Source: Anaerolineales bacterium (lineage in GTDB: Bacteria > Chloroflexota > Anaerolineae > Anaerolineales > UBA6663). From it: 5,842 bases of DNA. Of this stretch, positions 1-5,715 are shown in pieces. Positions within the stretch are counted from its first letter, which is position 1, and each line of letters begins with the position of its first letter. The translations under genes were made by a program, and so were the position numbers. Location of the stretch: contig JAGOBN010000294.1 in the NCBI GenBank assembly GCA_017999235.1, positions 1 through 5,842 on the forward strand, written 5' to 3'. Below the pieces are notes generated by a model. The model saw nothing but the letters and a program-made list of their open reading frames with translations, had not been told where the DNA came from and searched no databases.

Positions 1-1
1 G

Positions 2-2605
2 CAAGTGGCTGAGCCCCCGGACGCCGTGGATGAACTCGGATATTCAGCTAAAGATGTGCCGGACTGGCTGCGGCAGCCCGGACAGCCAGCCGCGCCGCCG
101 GCCGCGGAATGGCTGCGCGCCCCCGCTGAAGCCGCCCTCCCCCCGGTGGGTGAGCCGGCTTTGCCGGATTGGCTGACACCGGCCGCGCCGCCGGCCCCCG
201 CTCAGCCGCCCGCTGACATGCCCGATCTGGACAGCATGGATGCGGATGAGGCCATGCGCTGGCTGGAAACCCTGGCCGCCCGCCAGGGCGCCGCCGCCGA
301 GGAGCTCATCACCAGGCCGGAAGACCGGCTGGAAGCGCCGCCGGACTGGATCACCGCCGCCGTGCCCGCGCCGGAAACTGAAGCGCCGGCGCTCAGCGCC
401 GCCCCAACGCCCGCCGACGAGCTGCCCGATTGGCTGCAGGCCATTCAGGCTGAGGCCGCTGTCGAATCGATAGCCCCGGAACCGGCCGCCGCGCCAACCA
501 CAATGGAGAGCATGCCGCCAGAAGCAGACGCGCCGGCCGCCCCAACGCCCGCCGACGAGCTGCCCGATTGGCTGCAGGCCATTCAGGCTGAGACCGCTGT
601 CAATCCGGCGGCTGAAATACAGCCGGCGGCTGAAATACAGCCGGCGGCCCCGCTGGCCGAAGCGCCAGCGCCAGAACCCGCCGCACCGGCTGAGATGCCC
701 GACCTCGCCAGCCTGGATGATGACGACGCCATGCGCTGGCTCGAAGGCCTGGCCGCCCGCCAAGGCGCCGCCGCCGAGGAGCTCATCACCAAACCCGAGG
801 ACCGGCTGGAAGCGCCGCCGGACTGGGTCACGGCCGCTGCCGATGAACGCCCGCTCATGCCGGCCACGGGCATCCTGCCGCAGAACTTCGGCGCGGCCGA
901 GGCCGAGGCCGCCGCACCCACGCCGGCCGATGAGCTGCCGGATTGGCTGAAGGCCATTCAGGCGGAGGCCGCCGAGCCCGCGCCGGCCGAAGTGGCGGCG
1001 GTGGAAGCCGCCGCGCCGGAGCCCGCCGCACCAGAGCCCGCCGCACCAGAACCCGCCGCGCCGGCTGAGATGCCCGACCTCGCCAGCCTGAATGATGACG
1101 ACGCCATGCGCTGGCTCGAAGGCCTGGCCGCCCGCCAGGGTGCCGCCGCCGATGAACTCATCACCAAACCCGAGGACCGGCTGGAAGCGCCGCCGGACTG
1201 GGTCACCGCCGCCGCCGATGAACGCCCGCTCATGCCGGCCACGGGCATCCTGCCGCAGAACTTCGGCGCGGCCGAGGCCGAGGCCGCACCCACGCCGGCC
1301 GATGAATTGCCGGATTGGCTGAAGGCCATTCAGGCGGAGGCTGCCGAGCCCGCGCCGGCCGAAGTGGCGGCGGTGGAAGCCGCCGCGCCGGAGCCCGCCG
1401 CGCCAGAACCCGCCGCACCGGCTGAGATGCCCGACCTTGCCAGCCTGGATGATGACGACGCCATGCGCTGGCTCGAAGGCCTGGCCGCCCGCCAGGGTGC
1501 CGCCGCCGATGAACTCATCACTAAACCCGAGGACCGGCTGGAAGCGCCGCCGGACTGGGTCACGGCCAGCCCAGCCGCCGAACCGCCGGCTCCCACCGTG
1601 GAAGCCGAGGCCGAACCGACCGAAGCTTTGCCGGATTGGCTGAAAGCCCTGCAGCCGCCGGAGTCCACCACCCCAGCGCCAGCCGCGGCGGAGTCCCCGG
1701 CCAGCGGCGCCCCGGTCACGGCCGTGCCGAGCTGGATTGCCGGATACGGCGCCGCGCCCAGCCTCGACACGCCGGAATGGGCCAAGACCCGGTCGGCGCC
1801 GCCGGCCGAAGAACCAGCCCCCATCGAAGAGCCGGAGCCGGAGCCAGTCAGCGATCTGCCGGATTGGATCCGCGCGGTGGCCGGGCCGGAAGAGCCGCCG
1901 GCGGCCAAACCCACCAGTGAACCGCCGGCCTGGATCAAAGCTGCTGAACCGCCGGCCGCGCCCGCAGCCCCACCCGCGCCGGCCGAAGAAGAAGGCGGCG
2001 CCGGCAGCGAGCGCCTCGTGCGTTTGGCCGAACGTCTGGCCGCCAGCCGGCGCGCCAAAGATCAGGAAGTGGCCGAGCGCCTGGAGCGCCAGCGGGCGGA
2101 CCGCGAAGCCGCGCACCGCGAGGTGGCGCAGAAACTCGAAGAGCGGCGCACCCGCCAAACCCCGGGGACCGGTCCGCTGCGCCCCGGCACCGGCCCGCTC
2201 CGCCCCGGCACCGCCCCGCTCAAGCCCAGCGCCAAACCGGAGCCGGCCGCGCCCGCCAAAGCCGAACGGCCGGCCGCCCAGCCGCTCCCGGCCGTGGCCG
2301 GCCGCCTGACGCGCGCGCGCAAACCGCGCGGCAAATCCCCGTATGCCGGACAAGCGCCCGCGGATGTGCTGCTCCTCAGCCGCCAGCGGCTGGCCGCCAG
2401 CGACTTCGCCGGCGCCGCCGACAGCTTCGGGCATTTGGTGCACGGCGGCCATCTGCTGCGCGAGACCATCGCCGAGTTGGAAGCCGCCACCTTCAATAAC
2501 CCCAACGCCACAGTCTTATATCGGGTCTTGGGCGATGCCTACATGAAGGACAACCAGTTACAGCCGGCGCTGGACGCCTATCGCCAGGCTCTGGCCCAGC
2601 TCTAA
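2..2605 (+). CDS. PDWL-motif repeat protein with C-terminal TPR (5' partial)
   Basis: The frame is open to the left edge, so the true start probably lies outside. The GTG at 5 is only the first possible start seen, and residues are numbered from it (866 residues). About 15 PDWL-like motifs (PDWL, PDWI, PDWV, PSWI, PEWA, PAWI) are spread over residues 19-645 in Pro/Ala/Glu-rich, probably disordered sequence. A module beginning MPDLxSL, with MRWLE and PEDRLEAPPDW, occurs four times (near residues 72, 231, 356 and 475). Residues 668-719 form a charged Arg/Glu-rich helix, possibly a coiled coil. Residues 720-740 are three PGTGPLR-type heptapeptides in a basic linker. Residues 785-866 look like TPR helices, the clearest being the last one (LGDAYMKDNQLQPALDAYRQAL). 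No catalytic motif, signal peptide or membrane segment is visible. Similar proteins are, from memory, common in Anaerolineae with no known function. A multivalent scaffold that binds partners through PDWL motifs and the TPR is inference only. Confidence 0.85.
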   Translation, partial: QVAEPPDAVDELGYSAKDVPDWLRQPGQPAAPPAAEWLRAPAEAALPPVGEPALPDWLTPAAPPAPAQPPADMPDLDSMDADEAMRWLETLAARQGAAAEELITRPEDRLEAPPDWITAAVPAPETEAPALSAAPTPADELPDWLQAIQAEAAVESIAPEPAAAPTTMESMPPEADAPAAPTPADELPDWLQAIQAETAVNPAAEIQPAAEIQPAAPLAEAPAPEPAAPAEMPDLASLDDDDAMRWLEGLAARQGAAAEELITKPEDRLEAPPDWVTAAADERPLMPATGILPQNFGAAEAEAAAPTPADELPDWLKAIQAEAAEPAPAEVAAVEAAAPEPAAPEPAAPEPAAPAEMPDLASLNDDDAMRWLEGLAARQGAAADELITKPEDRLEAPPDWVTAAADERPLMPATGILPQNFGAAEAEAAPTPADELPDWLKAIQAEAAEPAPAEVAAVEAAAPEPAAPEPAAPAEMPDLASLDDDDAMRWLEGLAARQGAAADELITKPEDRLEAPPDWVTASPAAEPPAPTVEAEAEPTEALPDWLKALQPPESTTPAPAAAESPASGAPVTAVPSWIAGYGAAPSLDTPEWAKTRSAPPAEEPAPIEEPEPEPVSDLPDWIRAVAGPEEPPAAKPTSEPPAWIKAAEPPAAPAAPPAPAEEEGGAGSERLVRLAERLAASRRAKDQEVAERLERQRADREAAHREVAQKLEERRTRQTPGTGPLRPGTGPLRPGTAPLKPSAKPEPAAPAKAERPAAQPLPAVAGRLTRARKPRGKSPYAGQAPADVLLLSRQRLAASDFAGAADSFGHLVHGGHLLRETIAELEAATFNNPNATVLYRVLGDAYMKDNQLQPALDAYRQALAQL
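218..358 (+). repeat. Diverged first copy of the MPDL...PPDW module
   Basis: This codes for the same 47-residue module as the copies at 695, 1070 and 1427, but with several changes, for example MPDLDSMDADEAMRWLETL in place of MPDLASLDDDDAMRWLEGL, and RPEDRLE in place of KPEDRLE. It is the most diverged of the four copies, so it probably predates the recent tandem expansion. Confidence 0.75.
401..463 (+). repeat. PTPADELPDWLQAIQAE direct repeat, copy 1
   Basis: Bases 401-454 are identical to 539-592. The match extends to 463/601 with one mismatch (G455 against A593). The offset is 138 bp, or 46 codons, so the duplication is in frame. It codes for one PDWL motif and its downstream amphipathic stretch. 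Confidence 0.85.
539..601 (+). repeat. PTPADELPDWLQAIQAE direct repeat, copy 2
   Basis: This is the second copy of the 401-463 element. Its first 54 bases match perfectly, which implies a recent duplication or gene conversion within the gene. Related but diverged versions, with WLKAIQAE, recur near 921 and 1293. Confidence 0.85.
605..640 (+). repeat. Two 18-bp tandem copies coding for PAAEIQ
   Basis: The 18-mer CCGGCGGCTGAAATACAG is present twice head to tail and is followed by the first seven bases of a third copy (641-647). It codes for a hexapeptide repeat, PAAEIQ. This is a typical in-frame slippage product inside the linker of the PDWL protein. Confidence 0.85.
695..1069 (+). repeat. 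Large tandem repeat, unit A (375 bp)
   Basis: This 125-codon unit starts at MPDLASL. It runs through MRWLEGLAARQGAA, PEDRLEAPPDWVTA, PLMPATGILPQNFG and LPDWLKAIQAE, and ends in a stretch of EPAAP repeats. The next unit starts directly at 1070 with almost the same bases. Both unit lengths are multiples of three, so the number of units can change without breaking the frame. Confidence 0.85.
1070..1426 (+). repeat. Large tandem repeat, unit B (357 bp)
   Basis: This is nearly identical to unit A at base level. It is 18 bp shorter because it lacks one PEPAA block and one Ala codon. Other differences are few, for example MPDLASLNDDD becoming MPDLASLDDDD in the next unit, and AEELIT against ADELIT. 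The low number of synonymous changes points to recent duplication or ongoing gene conversion. Confidence 0.85.
1427..1567 (+). repeat. Large tandem repeat, unit C (partial, 141 bp)
   Basis: This third unit matches the first 47 codons of units A and B (MPDLASL through PPDWVTA). It then leaves the repeat at 1568, where the sequence becomes unique before another PDWL motif. The PLMPATGILPQNFG segment is missing from it. Confidence 0.85.
2162..2224 (+). repeat. Three 21-bp repeats coding for PGTGPLR heptapeptides
   Basis: Three head-to-tail 21-bp units (2162-2182, 2183-2203, 2204-2224) code for PGTGPLR, PGTGPLR and PGTAPLK. They form a basic, Pro/Gly-rich linker between the charged helix and the TPR. 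The opposite charge from the acidic PDWL region is notable. Confidence 0.85.
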
Positions 2606-2621
2606 CCGCCGCGCTCGATCC

Positions 2622-2656
2622 AGCCGCGCAGCCCCAATGCTGCGCGGCTTTTTTTT
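2622..2656 (+). terminator. Intrinsic terminator after the PDWL-repeat gene
   Basis: An 11-bp perfect stem (2622-2632 with 2639-2649) closes a 6-nt loop and runs into eight T residues (2649-2656). It lies 16 nt after the TAA of the repeat gene and just upstream of the next promoter, so it separates the two transcripts. Confidence 0.93.
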
Positions 2657-2682
2657 ATGCGGGGCCGGCGTCAAATCAGTTT

Positions 2683-2711
2683 GTGACAGAAATCCCGCAC
2701 CTGGGTATAAT
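2683..2711 (+). promoter_or_regulatory. Sigma-70-type promoter for the DsbA-like gene, probably leaderless
   Basis: The -35 box GTGACA (2683-2688) matches TTGACA at 5 of 6 positions. After a 17-bp spacer comes a perfect TATAAT (2706-2711). The ATG at 2719 begins 7 nt after the -10 box, which is where transcription should start, so the mRNA probably has no 5' leader. There is no Shine-Dalgarno sequence between the two, which fits. This also rules against the GTG at 2683 as start codon, because it lies inside the -35 box. Confidence 0.85.
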
Positions 2712-2718
2712 CGCGGGC

Positions 2719-3441
2719 ATGAGCAAACGAGAAGAACTTCGCCGCAAACGTCAGGATGCCGCCCGCCGCCAGCAAATACTGGTTATCGGCGCGGTGGCCG
2801 TCGCCGCCGTGATTGTGGCCGGCCTGTTGACCGGCCCCAGTCTCATGGCGAGCCTTCAGCCGGTGGGTACGGTGGTGGCCCCAGCCGCCGAAGACTACCC
2901 GCAGGCCGAGGGCAAAAACATGGGGCCGCAGGACGCCAAGGTGGTCGTCCAGGAATTCTCCGACTTTAAGTGACCATACTGTCGGCTTTTTGCCACTGGC
3001 GCGGGTCGCCAGCTCGTCGACAAATACATCGCCACCGGTCAAAGCGTCCGCTTTGAGTATCGTCACTTTATCGTCATCGACGGCAACGTCGGCGGCAACG
3101 AATCGCGCCGCGCGGCCGAGGCCAGCGAGTGCGCGGCTGATCAGGGCCAGTTCTGGCTTTACCATGACACCATCTTCGCCAACCAGACGGGTGAGAATGT
3201 CGGCACCTATCCGGATACCAAGCTCAAGGCCTTCGCGCAGAGCGCGGGCCTGGATATGACCCAGTTCAACTCATGCTTCGACACCAGCCGCTTTGGGGCG
3301 CGGGTCACCGAGGATGAGACGCTGGGCCGCCAGCAAGGCGTAAGCGGCACGCCCACCGTCTTTGTCAACGGGACGCGCGTCCAGAACTTCACCGACTTCA
3401 CCGAGATCAGCGGCCTGATCGACGCCGCCCTGGCCCGCTGA
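2719..3441 (+). CDS. Membrane-anchored DsbA-like thiol oxidoreductase, probable selenoprotein (UPYC active site)
   Basis: This is read as one 240-residue gene with TGA 2971-2973 as selenocysteine 85. Residues 1-19 are rich in Lys/Arg, 20-38 form one membrane helix (N-in topology, domain outside), 39-70 are a linker, and 71-240 are a DsbA/COG1651-type thioredoxin domain. The active site reads EFSDFK-U-PYC, so TGA stands where family members have the first Cys of CPYC. Cys88 is the second. Downstream, in the same frame, come LVDKYIATG, VRFEYRHF, the ECAADQGQFWFYHD segment (Cys138), NSC (Cys186) and the cis-Pro motif GTPT (Pro212), followed by VFVNG. The expected role is thiol-disulfide exchange on exported proteins. 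TGA is also the normal stop here (3439-3441, and pyrB), so a changed genetic code is unlikely. Without Sec insertion the product would be an 84-residue anchor with no active site. The alternatives are a nonsense mutation or a base error (TGC to TGA). No sel genes are in view. Confidence 0.8.
2996..3012 (+). promoter_or_regulatory. Candidate bacterial SECIS hairpin
   Basis: A perfect 6-bp stem, CTGGCG (2996-3001) with CGCCAG (3007-3012), closes the 5-nt loop CGGGT. The loop begins 28 nt after the in-frame TGA. From memory, bacterial SECIS models want an apical loop roughly 16-37 nt after UGA, a stem of at least 4 bp and a G among the first two loop bases, and all three hold. The loop also contains GGU, as in the E. 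coli fdhF element. A lower helix, GTCG (2981-2984) with CGAC (3018-3021), could extend it across an internal loop. No bulged U like that of E. coli is evident. It lies inside the coding sequence, as bacterial SECIS elements do. Confidence 0.7.
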
Positions 3442-3458
3442 CGGATCTGATGCCCGCC

Positions 3459-3510
3459 CGACGCTCCGCCCCGCAGGTTTTTCTCCTCCGGCGGCGGAGT
3501 GTCGCTTTTT
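3459..3510 (+). terminator. Intrinsic terminator after the DsbA-like gene
   Basis: A 12-bp stem (3459-3470 with 3493-3504) with one G-T wobble closes a 22-nt loop and is followed by five T residues (3506-3510) after one C. It starts 17 nt after the final TGA, and a second in-frame TGA at 3448-3450 backs up that stop. Confidence 0.75.
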
Positions 3511-3520
3511 GTCCCACCTG

Positions 3521-3548
3521 GAGCCGGCTGAGGTCGGCTCTTTTTTTT
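3521..3548 (+). terminator. Second terminator, possible attenuator in front of pyrC
   Basis: An 8-bp stem (3521-3528 with 3533-3540, one G-T wobble) closes a TGAG loop and runs into eight T residues (3541-3548). Only 16 nt separate it from the ATG of pyrC, too little for a promoter, and no -10/-35 pair is visible between the two hairpins. Transcripts for pyrC therefore seem to have to pass this structure, which fits attenuation. An alternative short pairing, ACCT (3516-3519) with AGGT (3531-3534), would disrupt the stem, but it is weak. A simple tandem backup terminator is the other reading. Confidence 0.8.
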
Positions 3549-3564
3549 GCCTGGTGACCGCTAT

Positions 3565-4662
3565 ATGACCACTTTGCGCCTGCCCGGCTTGATCGATCCG
3601 CACGTCCACGTCCGCGACCTGGCTCAAGCCCACAAGGAAGACTGGGCCAGCGCCACCGCCGCCGCGCTGGCCGGCGGCTTCACTACGCTCCTGGCGATGC
3701 CCAACACCCAGCCGCCGCTCACCGAAGCCGCGGCGCTGGCGCAGTATCAGGTGGCCGCCCGCGCCCGCGCCCGCTGCGACTATGGGATTTATCTGGGCGC
3801 CGGCCCCGGCAATGTGGCCCACGCCGCCGGCCTGGCGGCCCAGACCGCCGGCCTGAAGCTGTATCTCGACTCCACCTTTGGCAACCTCAAGATGGATCAA
3901 CTGGATCTGCTGGTGGCCCACTGCGCGGCTTGGCCGGCCGGCTCGCCCGTGCTGGCGCATGCCGAGGGCCTGCAGCTGGCCGCCGTCCTGCTGGCCGCGC
4001 ACCTGGCCGGCCGCGCCATTCACATTGTCCATGTCAGCCGGCAGGCGGAGATCGAGCTGATCCGCGCCGCCAAGCTGAAGGGGCTGGCCGTCACCTGCGA
4101 GGTCTGTCCCCACCACATGTTTCTGACCCTGGCCGAGAGCGGCCTGGCGCCGGGCTATATCGAAGTGCGGCCGCGCCTGGCCGCCGCCGCCGATGTGGCC
4201 GCGCTGTGGGCGAACCTGGATGTGATCGATTGCTTCGCCACCGATCACGCCCCGCACACCCGCGCCGAGAAAGAGTCGGCCAACCCGCCGCCCGGCTATC
4301 CCGGCCTGGAGACCGCCCTGGCGCTCTGGCTGACCGCCGTCCACGCCGGCCGCCTGACCCTGGCCGACGTCGTCACGCGGATGCACACCCACCCGCGCCG
4401 GATTTTTGATCTGCCGGCCCAGCTCGACACCTGGATCGAGGTGGACCCGGATCTGGAATGGGCTCCGCGCGCGGCCCAGTTCTTCTCGCGCGCCGGCTGG
4501 ACGCCGTATGAGGGCCGGCCGCTGCGCGGCAAAGTCACCGCCGTCACCCTGCGCGGGCAATTGGCCTACGACGGTGAAAACGTGCTGGCCCAACCCGGCG
4601 CCGGCCGCGATGTCCGCGGCCGCAAATCCGCAATTACCCAATCACCAATCCCAAATCCCTAA
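3565..4662 (+). CDS. pyrC: Dihydroorotase, CAD type
   Basis: The 365-residue product interconverts N-carbamoyl-L-aspartate and dihydroorotate in cytoplasmic de novo pyrimidine synthesis. Metal ligands expected for the family are visible: H13 and H15 (DPHVHVRD), carboxylated Lys98 (GLKLYLDS), H132 (AHAEG), H156 (HIVHVSR) and D227 (ATDHAPHT). Their spacing matches my recollection of the dihydroorotase domain of animal CAD, as do the motifs HKEDWAS, AMPNTQPP, CEVCPHH, GLETALALWLTAV, RRIFDLP and WTPYEGRPLRGKV. The Glu179 equivalent of a third zinc ligand is present, but the Cys just before the last His is Val155 here. The start at 3565 is chosen because the frame-matched TTG at 3547 lies in the T run of the terminator. 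GGTG at 3553-3556 is a weak ribosome site. The last nine residues (ITQSPIPNP) are coded by an intergenic-type repeat. pyrB follows after 9 nt, which suggests one operon. Confidence 0.95.
   Translation: MTTLRLPGLIDPHVHVRDLAQAHKEDWASATAAALAGGFTTLLAMPNTQPPLTEAAALAQYQVAARARARCDYGIYLGAGPGNVAHAAGLAAQTAGLKLYLDSTFGNLKMDQLDLLVAHCAAWPAGSPVLAHAEGLQLAAVLLAAHLAGRAIHIVHVSRQAEIELIRAAKLKGLAVTCEVCPHHMFLTLAESGLAPGYIEVRPRLAAAADVAALWANLDVIDCFATDHAPHTRAEKESANPPPGYPGLETALALWLTAVHAGRLTLADVVTRMHTHPRRIFDLPAQLDTWIEVDPDLEWAPRAAQFFSRAGWTPYEGRPLRGKVTAVTLRGQLAYDGENVLAQPGAGRDVRGRKSAITQSPIPNP
4631..4660 (+). repeat. ACCCAATC-type degenerate repeat at the 3' end of pyrC
   Basis: Short near-repeats (TTACCCAATC, TCACCAATCC, CCAAATCCC) form a C/A/T-rich, G-free patch. 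It resembles the spacer after pyrB (5661-5710) and is unlike the G-rich coding DNA around it. The stop codon of pyrC lies at its end. Confidence 0.6.
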
Positions 4663-4671
4663 AGGCATCCC

Positions 4672-5655
4672 ATGACTCTTCCCTCCCACCTCCAAAACGT
4701 CCATCTGCCCCTGGGTGATCAGCGGACCGGGCGCTTCTACGGCCAGGACATCCTCTCGGTGGCGCAGTTTGACCGGCCGGACCTGGAATATGTCTTCGGC
4801 GTGGCCGAGGCCATGCGCACAATGGTCGCCCACATCGGCACCTTCGATCTGCTCAAAGGCAAGATCCTGGCCAACCTCTTCTATGAACCGTCCACGCGCA
4901 CCTCGTCCTCGTTCCTGGCGGCGATGGAGCGGCTGGGCGGCAGCGTGATCCCGATCAGCGAAGTGCGCTACTCGTCCGTGTCCAAGGGCGAGTCCCTGCC
5001 CGACACGGTCCGCACGCTGGAGTGCTACGCGGACGTCATCGTGCTGCGCCATCCCGAGACCGGCTCGGCCGCTATCGCCGCCGCCGCCGCGCGCAAGCCC
5101 ATCATCAACGCCGGCGACGGCATCGGCGAGCATCCCACCCAGGCGCTGCTCGATCTCTTCACCATCCGCGAGGAGCTCGGCCGCATCGACGGCTTGACCA
5201 TCACGATGCTGGGCGACTTAAAGTACGGGCGCACCGTTCACTCGCTGGCCAAACTGCTGACCCTGTTCAACGTGCGCGTGAACTACGTCTCGCCCGAGAT
5301 TTTGGCCATGCCCGCCGACTTGGCGGCCGCCCTGCGCGACCGCGGCCTGCCGCAGGCCGAGTTCCGCACCCTGGACCCGGTGCTGGCCGAAACCGACGTG
5401 CTGTACGTCACCCGCGTCCAGAAAGAGCGCTTTGAGAACCTGGACGAATACGAGTCGGTCAAAAACGCCTACGTCATCACGCCCGAGACCCTGCGCGGGG
5501 CCAAGCTCAAGATGGCGCTCATGCACCCGCTGCCGCGCGTGGGCGAGATTTCGCCCGAGGTGGATGATGATCCGCGCGCCGCATATTTCCGTCAGATGGA
5601 ATACGGCCTGTACGTGCGGATGGCCCTGCTGGCGATGGTGCTGGGCAAGGCTTGA
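4672..5655 (+). CDS. pyrB: Aspartate carbamoyltransferase catalytic chain
   Basis: The 327-residue product joins carbamoyl phosphate and L-aspartate to form N-carbamoyl-aspartate, the committed step of pyrimidine synthesis, and supplies PyrC. Family motifs are complete: carbamoyl-phosphate loop STRT (residues 74-77, in [12 protein letters not shown]), the active-site loop Lys105 (SVSKGES), [14 protein letters not shown] with His154, DLKYGRT (182-188) for aspartate binding, and HPLPR (285-289). It is slightly longer than the usual catalytic chain of about 310 residues because of an N-terminal extension of roughly 20 residues before DILSVAQF. The start ATG has the best ribosome site in the window, AAAGG (4661-4665) with a 6-nt gap, overlapping the stop of pyrC. 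No pyrI regulatory chain gene is next to it, so the enzyme may be an unregulated trimer, or it may associate with PyrC. The latter is inference. Confidence 0.97.
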   Translation: MTLPSHLQNVHLPLGDQRTGRFYGQDILSVAQFDRPDLEYVFGVAEAMRTMVAHIGTFDLLKGKILANLFYEPSTRTSSSFLAAMERLGGSVIPISEVRYSSVSKGESLPDTVRTLECYADVIVLRHPETGSAAIAAAAARKPIINAGDGIGEHPTQALLDLFTIREELGRIDGLTITMLGDLKYGRTVHSLAKLLTLFNVRVNYVSPEILAMPADLAAALRDRGLPQAEFRTLDPVLAETDVLYVTRVQKERFENLDEYESVKNAYVITPETLRGAKLKMALMHPLPRVGEISPEVDDDPRAAYFRQMEYGLYVRMALLAMVLGKA

Positions 5656-5660
5656 TCTGT

Positions 5661-5710
5661 TCACCCAATCACCCAATCCATCAACCACCCTGTTTCTCAA
5701 TCACCCAATC
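5661..5710 (+). repeat. ACCCAATC-type repeat in the pyrB-pyrF spacer
   Basis: The 10-mer TCACCCAATC occurs at 5661-5670, 5669-5678 (overlapping the first) and 5701-5710, with diverged pieces between them. The 60-nt spacer has almost no G. No terminator or promoter is visible in it, so pyrF is probably cotranscribed with pyrB. Confidence 0.7.
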
Positions 5711-5715
5711 CTTTG

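Noticed and set aside
695..1567. CRISPR-like array
   Set aside because: The repeats are long, coding, in frame and without regular unique spacers. They are protein repeats.
44..2452. 802-codon open frame on the minus strand opposite the repeat gene
   Set aside because: Its protein is a Gly/Arg-rich mirror of the repeats with no family features. Long antisense frames are expected in GC-rich repetitive DNA.
2683..2973. Short stand-alone 96-residue protein starting at GTG 2683
   Set aside because: The GTG lies in the -35 box. The correct start is the ATG at 2719, and the frame continues past the TGA into the rest of a DsbA-like domain.
2971..2973. TGA read as Trp or Gly through an alternative genetic code
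   Set aside because: pyrB and the DsbA-like gene itself end at TGA, and no other in-frame TGA occurs within the genes of the window.
3256..3441. Separate 61-residue protein starting at ATG 3256
   Set aside because: It is only the C-terminal end of the DsbA-like domain (cis-Pro region), in the same frame as the upstream part, and has no ribosome site.
3446..3451. TCTGAT as a -10 box for pyrC
   Set aside because: It has only 4 of 6 matches, there is no -35 box at the right distance, and two terminators lie between it and pyrC.
3271..4641. 456-codon open frame on the minus strand opposite pyrC and the DsbA-like gene
   Set aside because: It runs antisense through two clearly recognisable genes and two terminators, and has no motif of its own.
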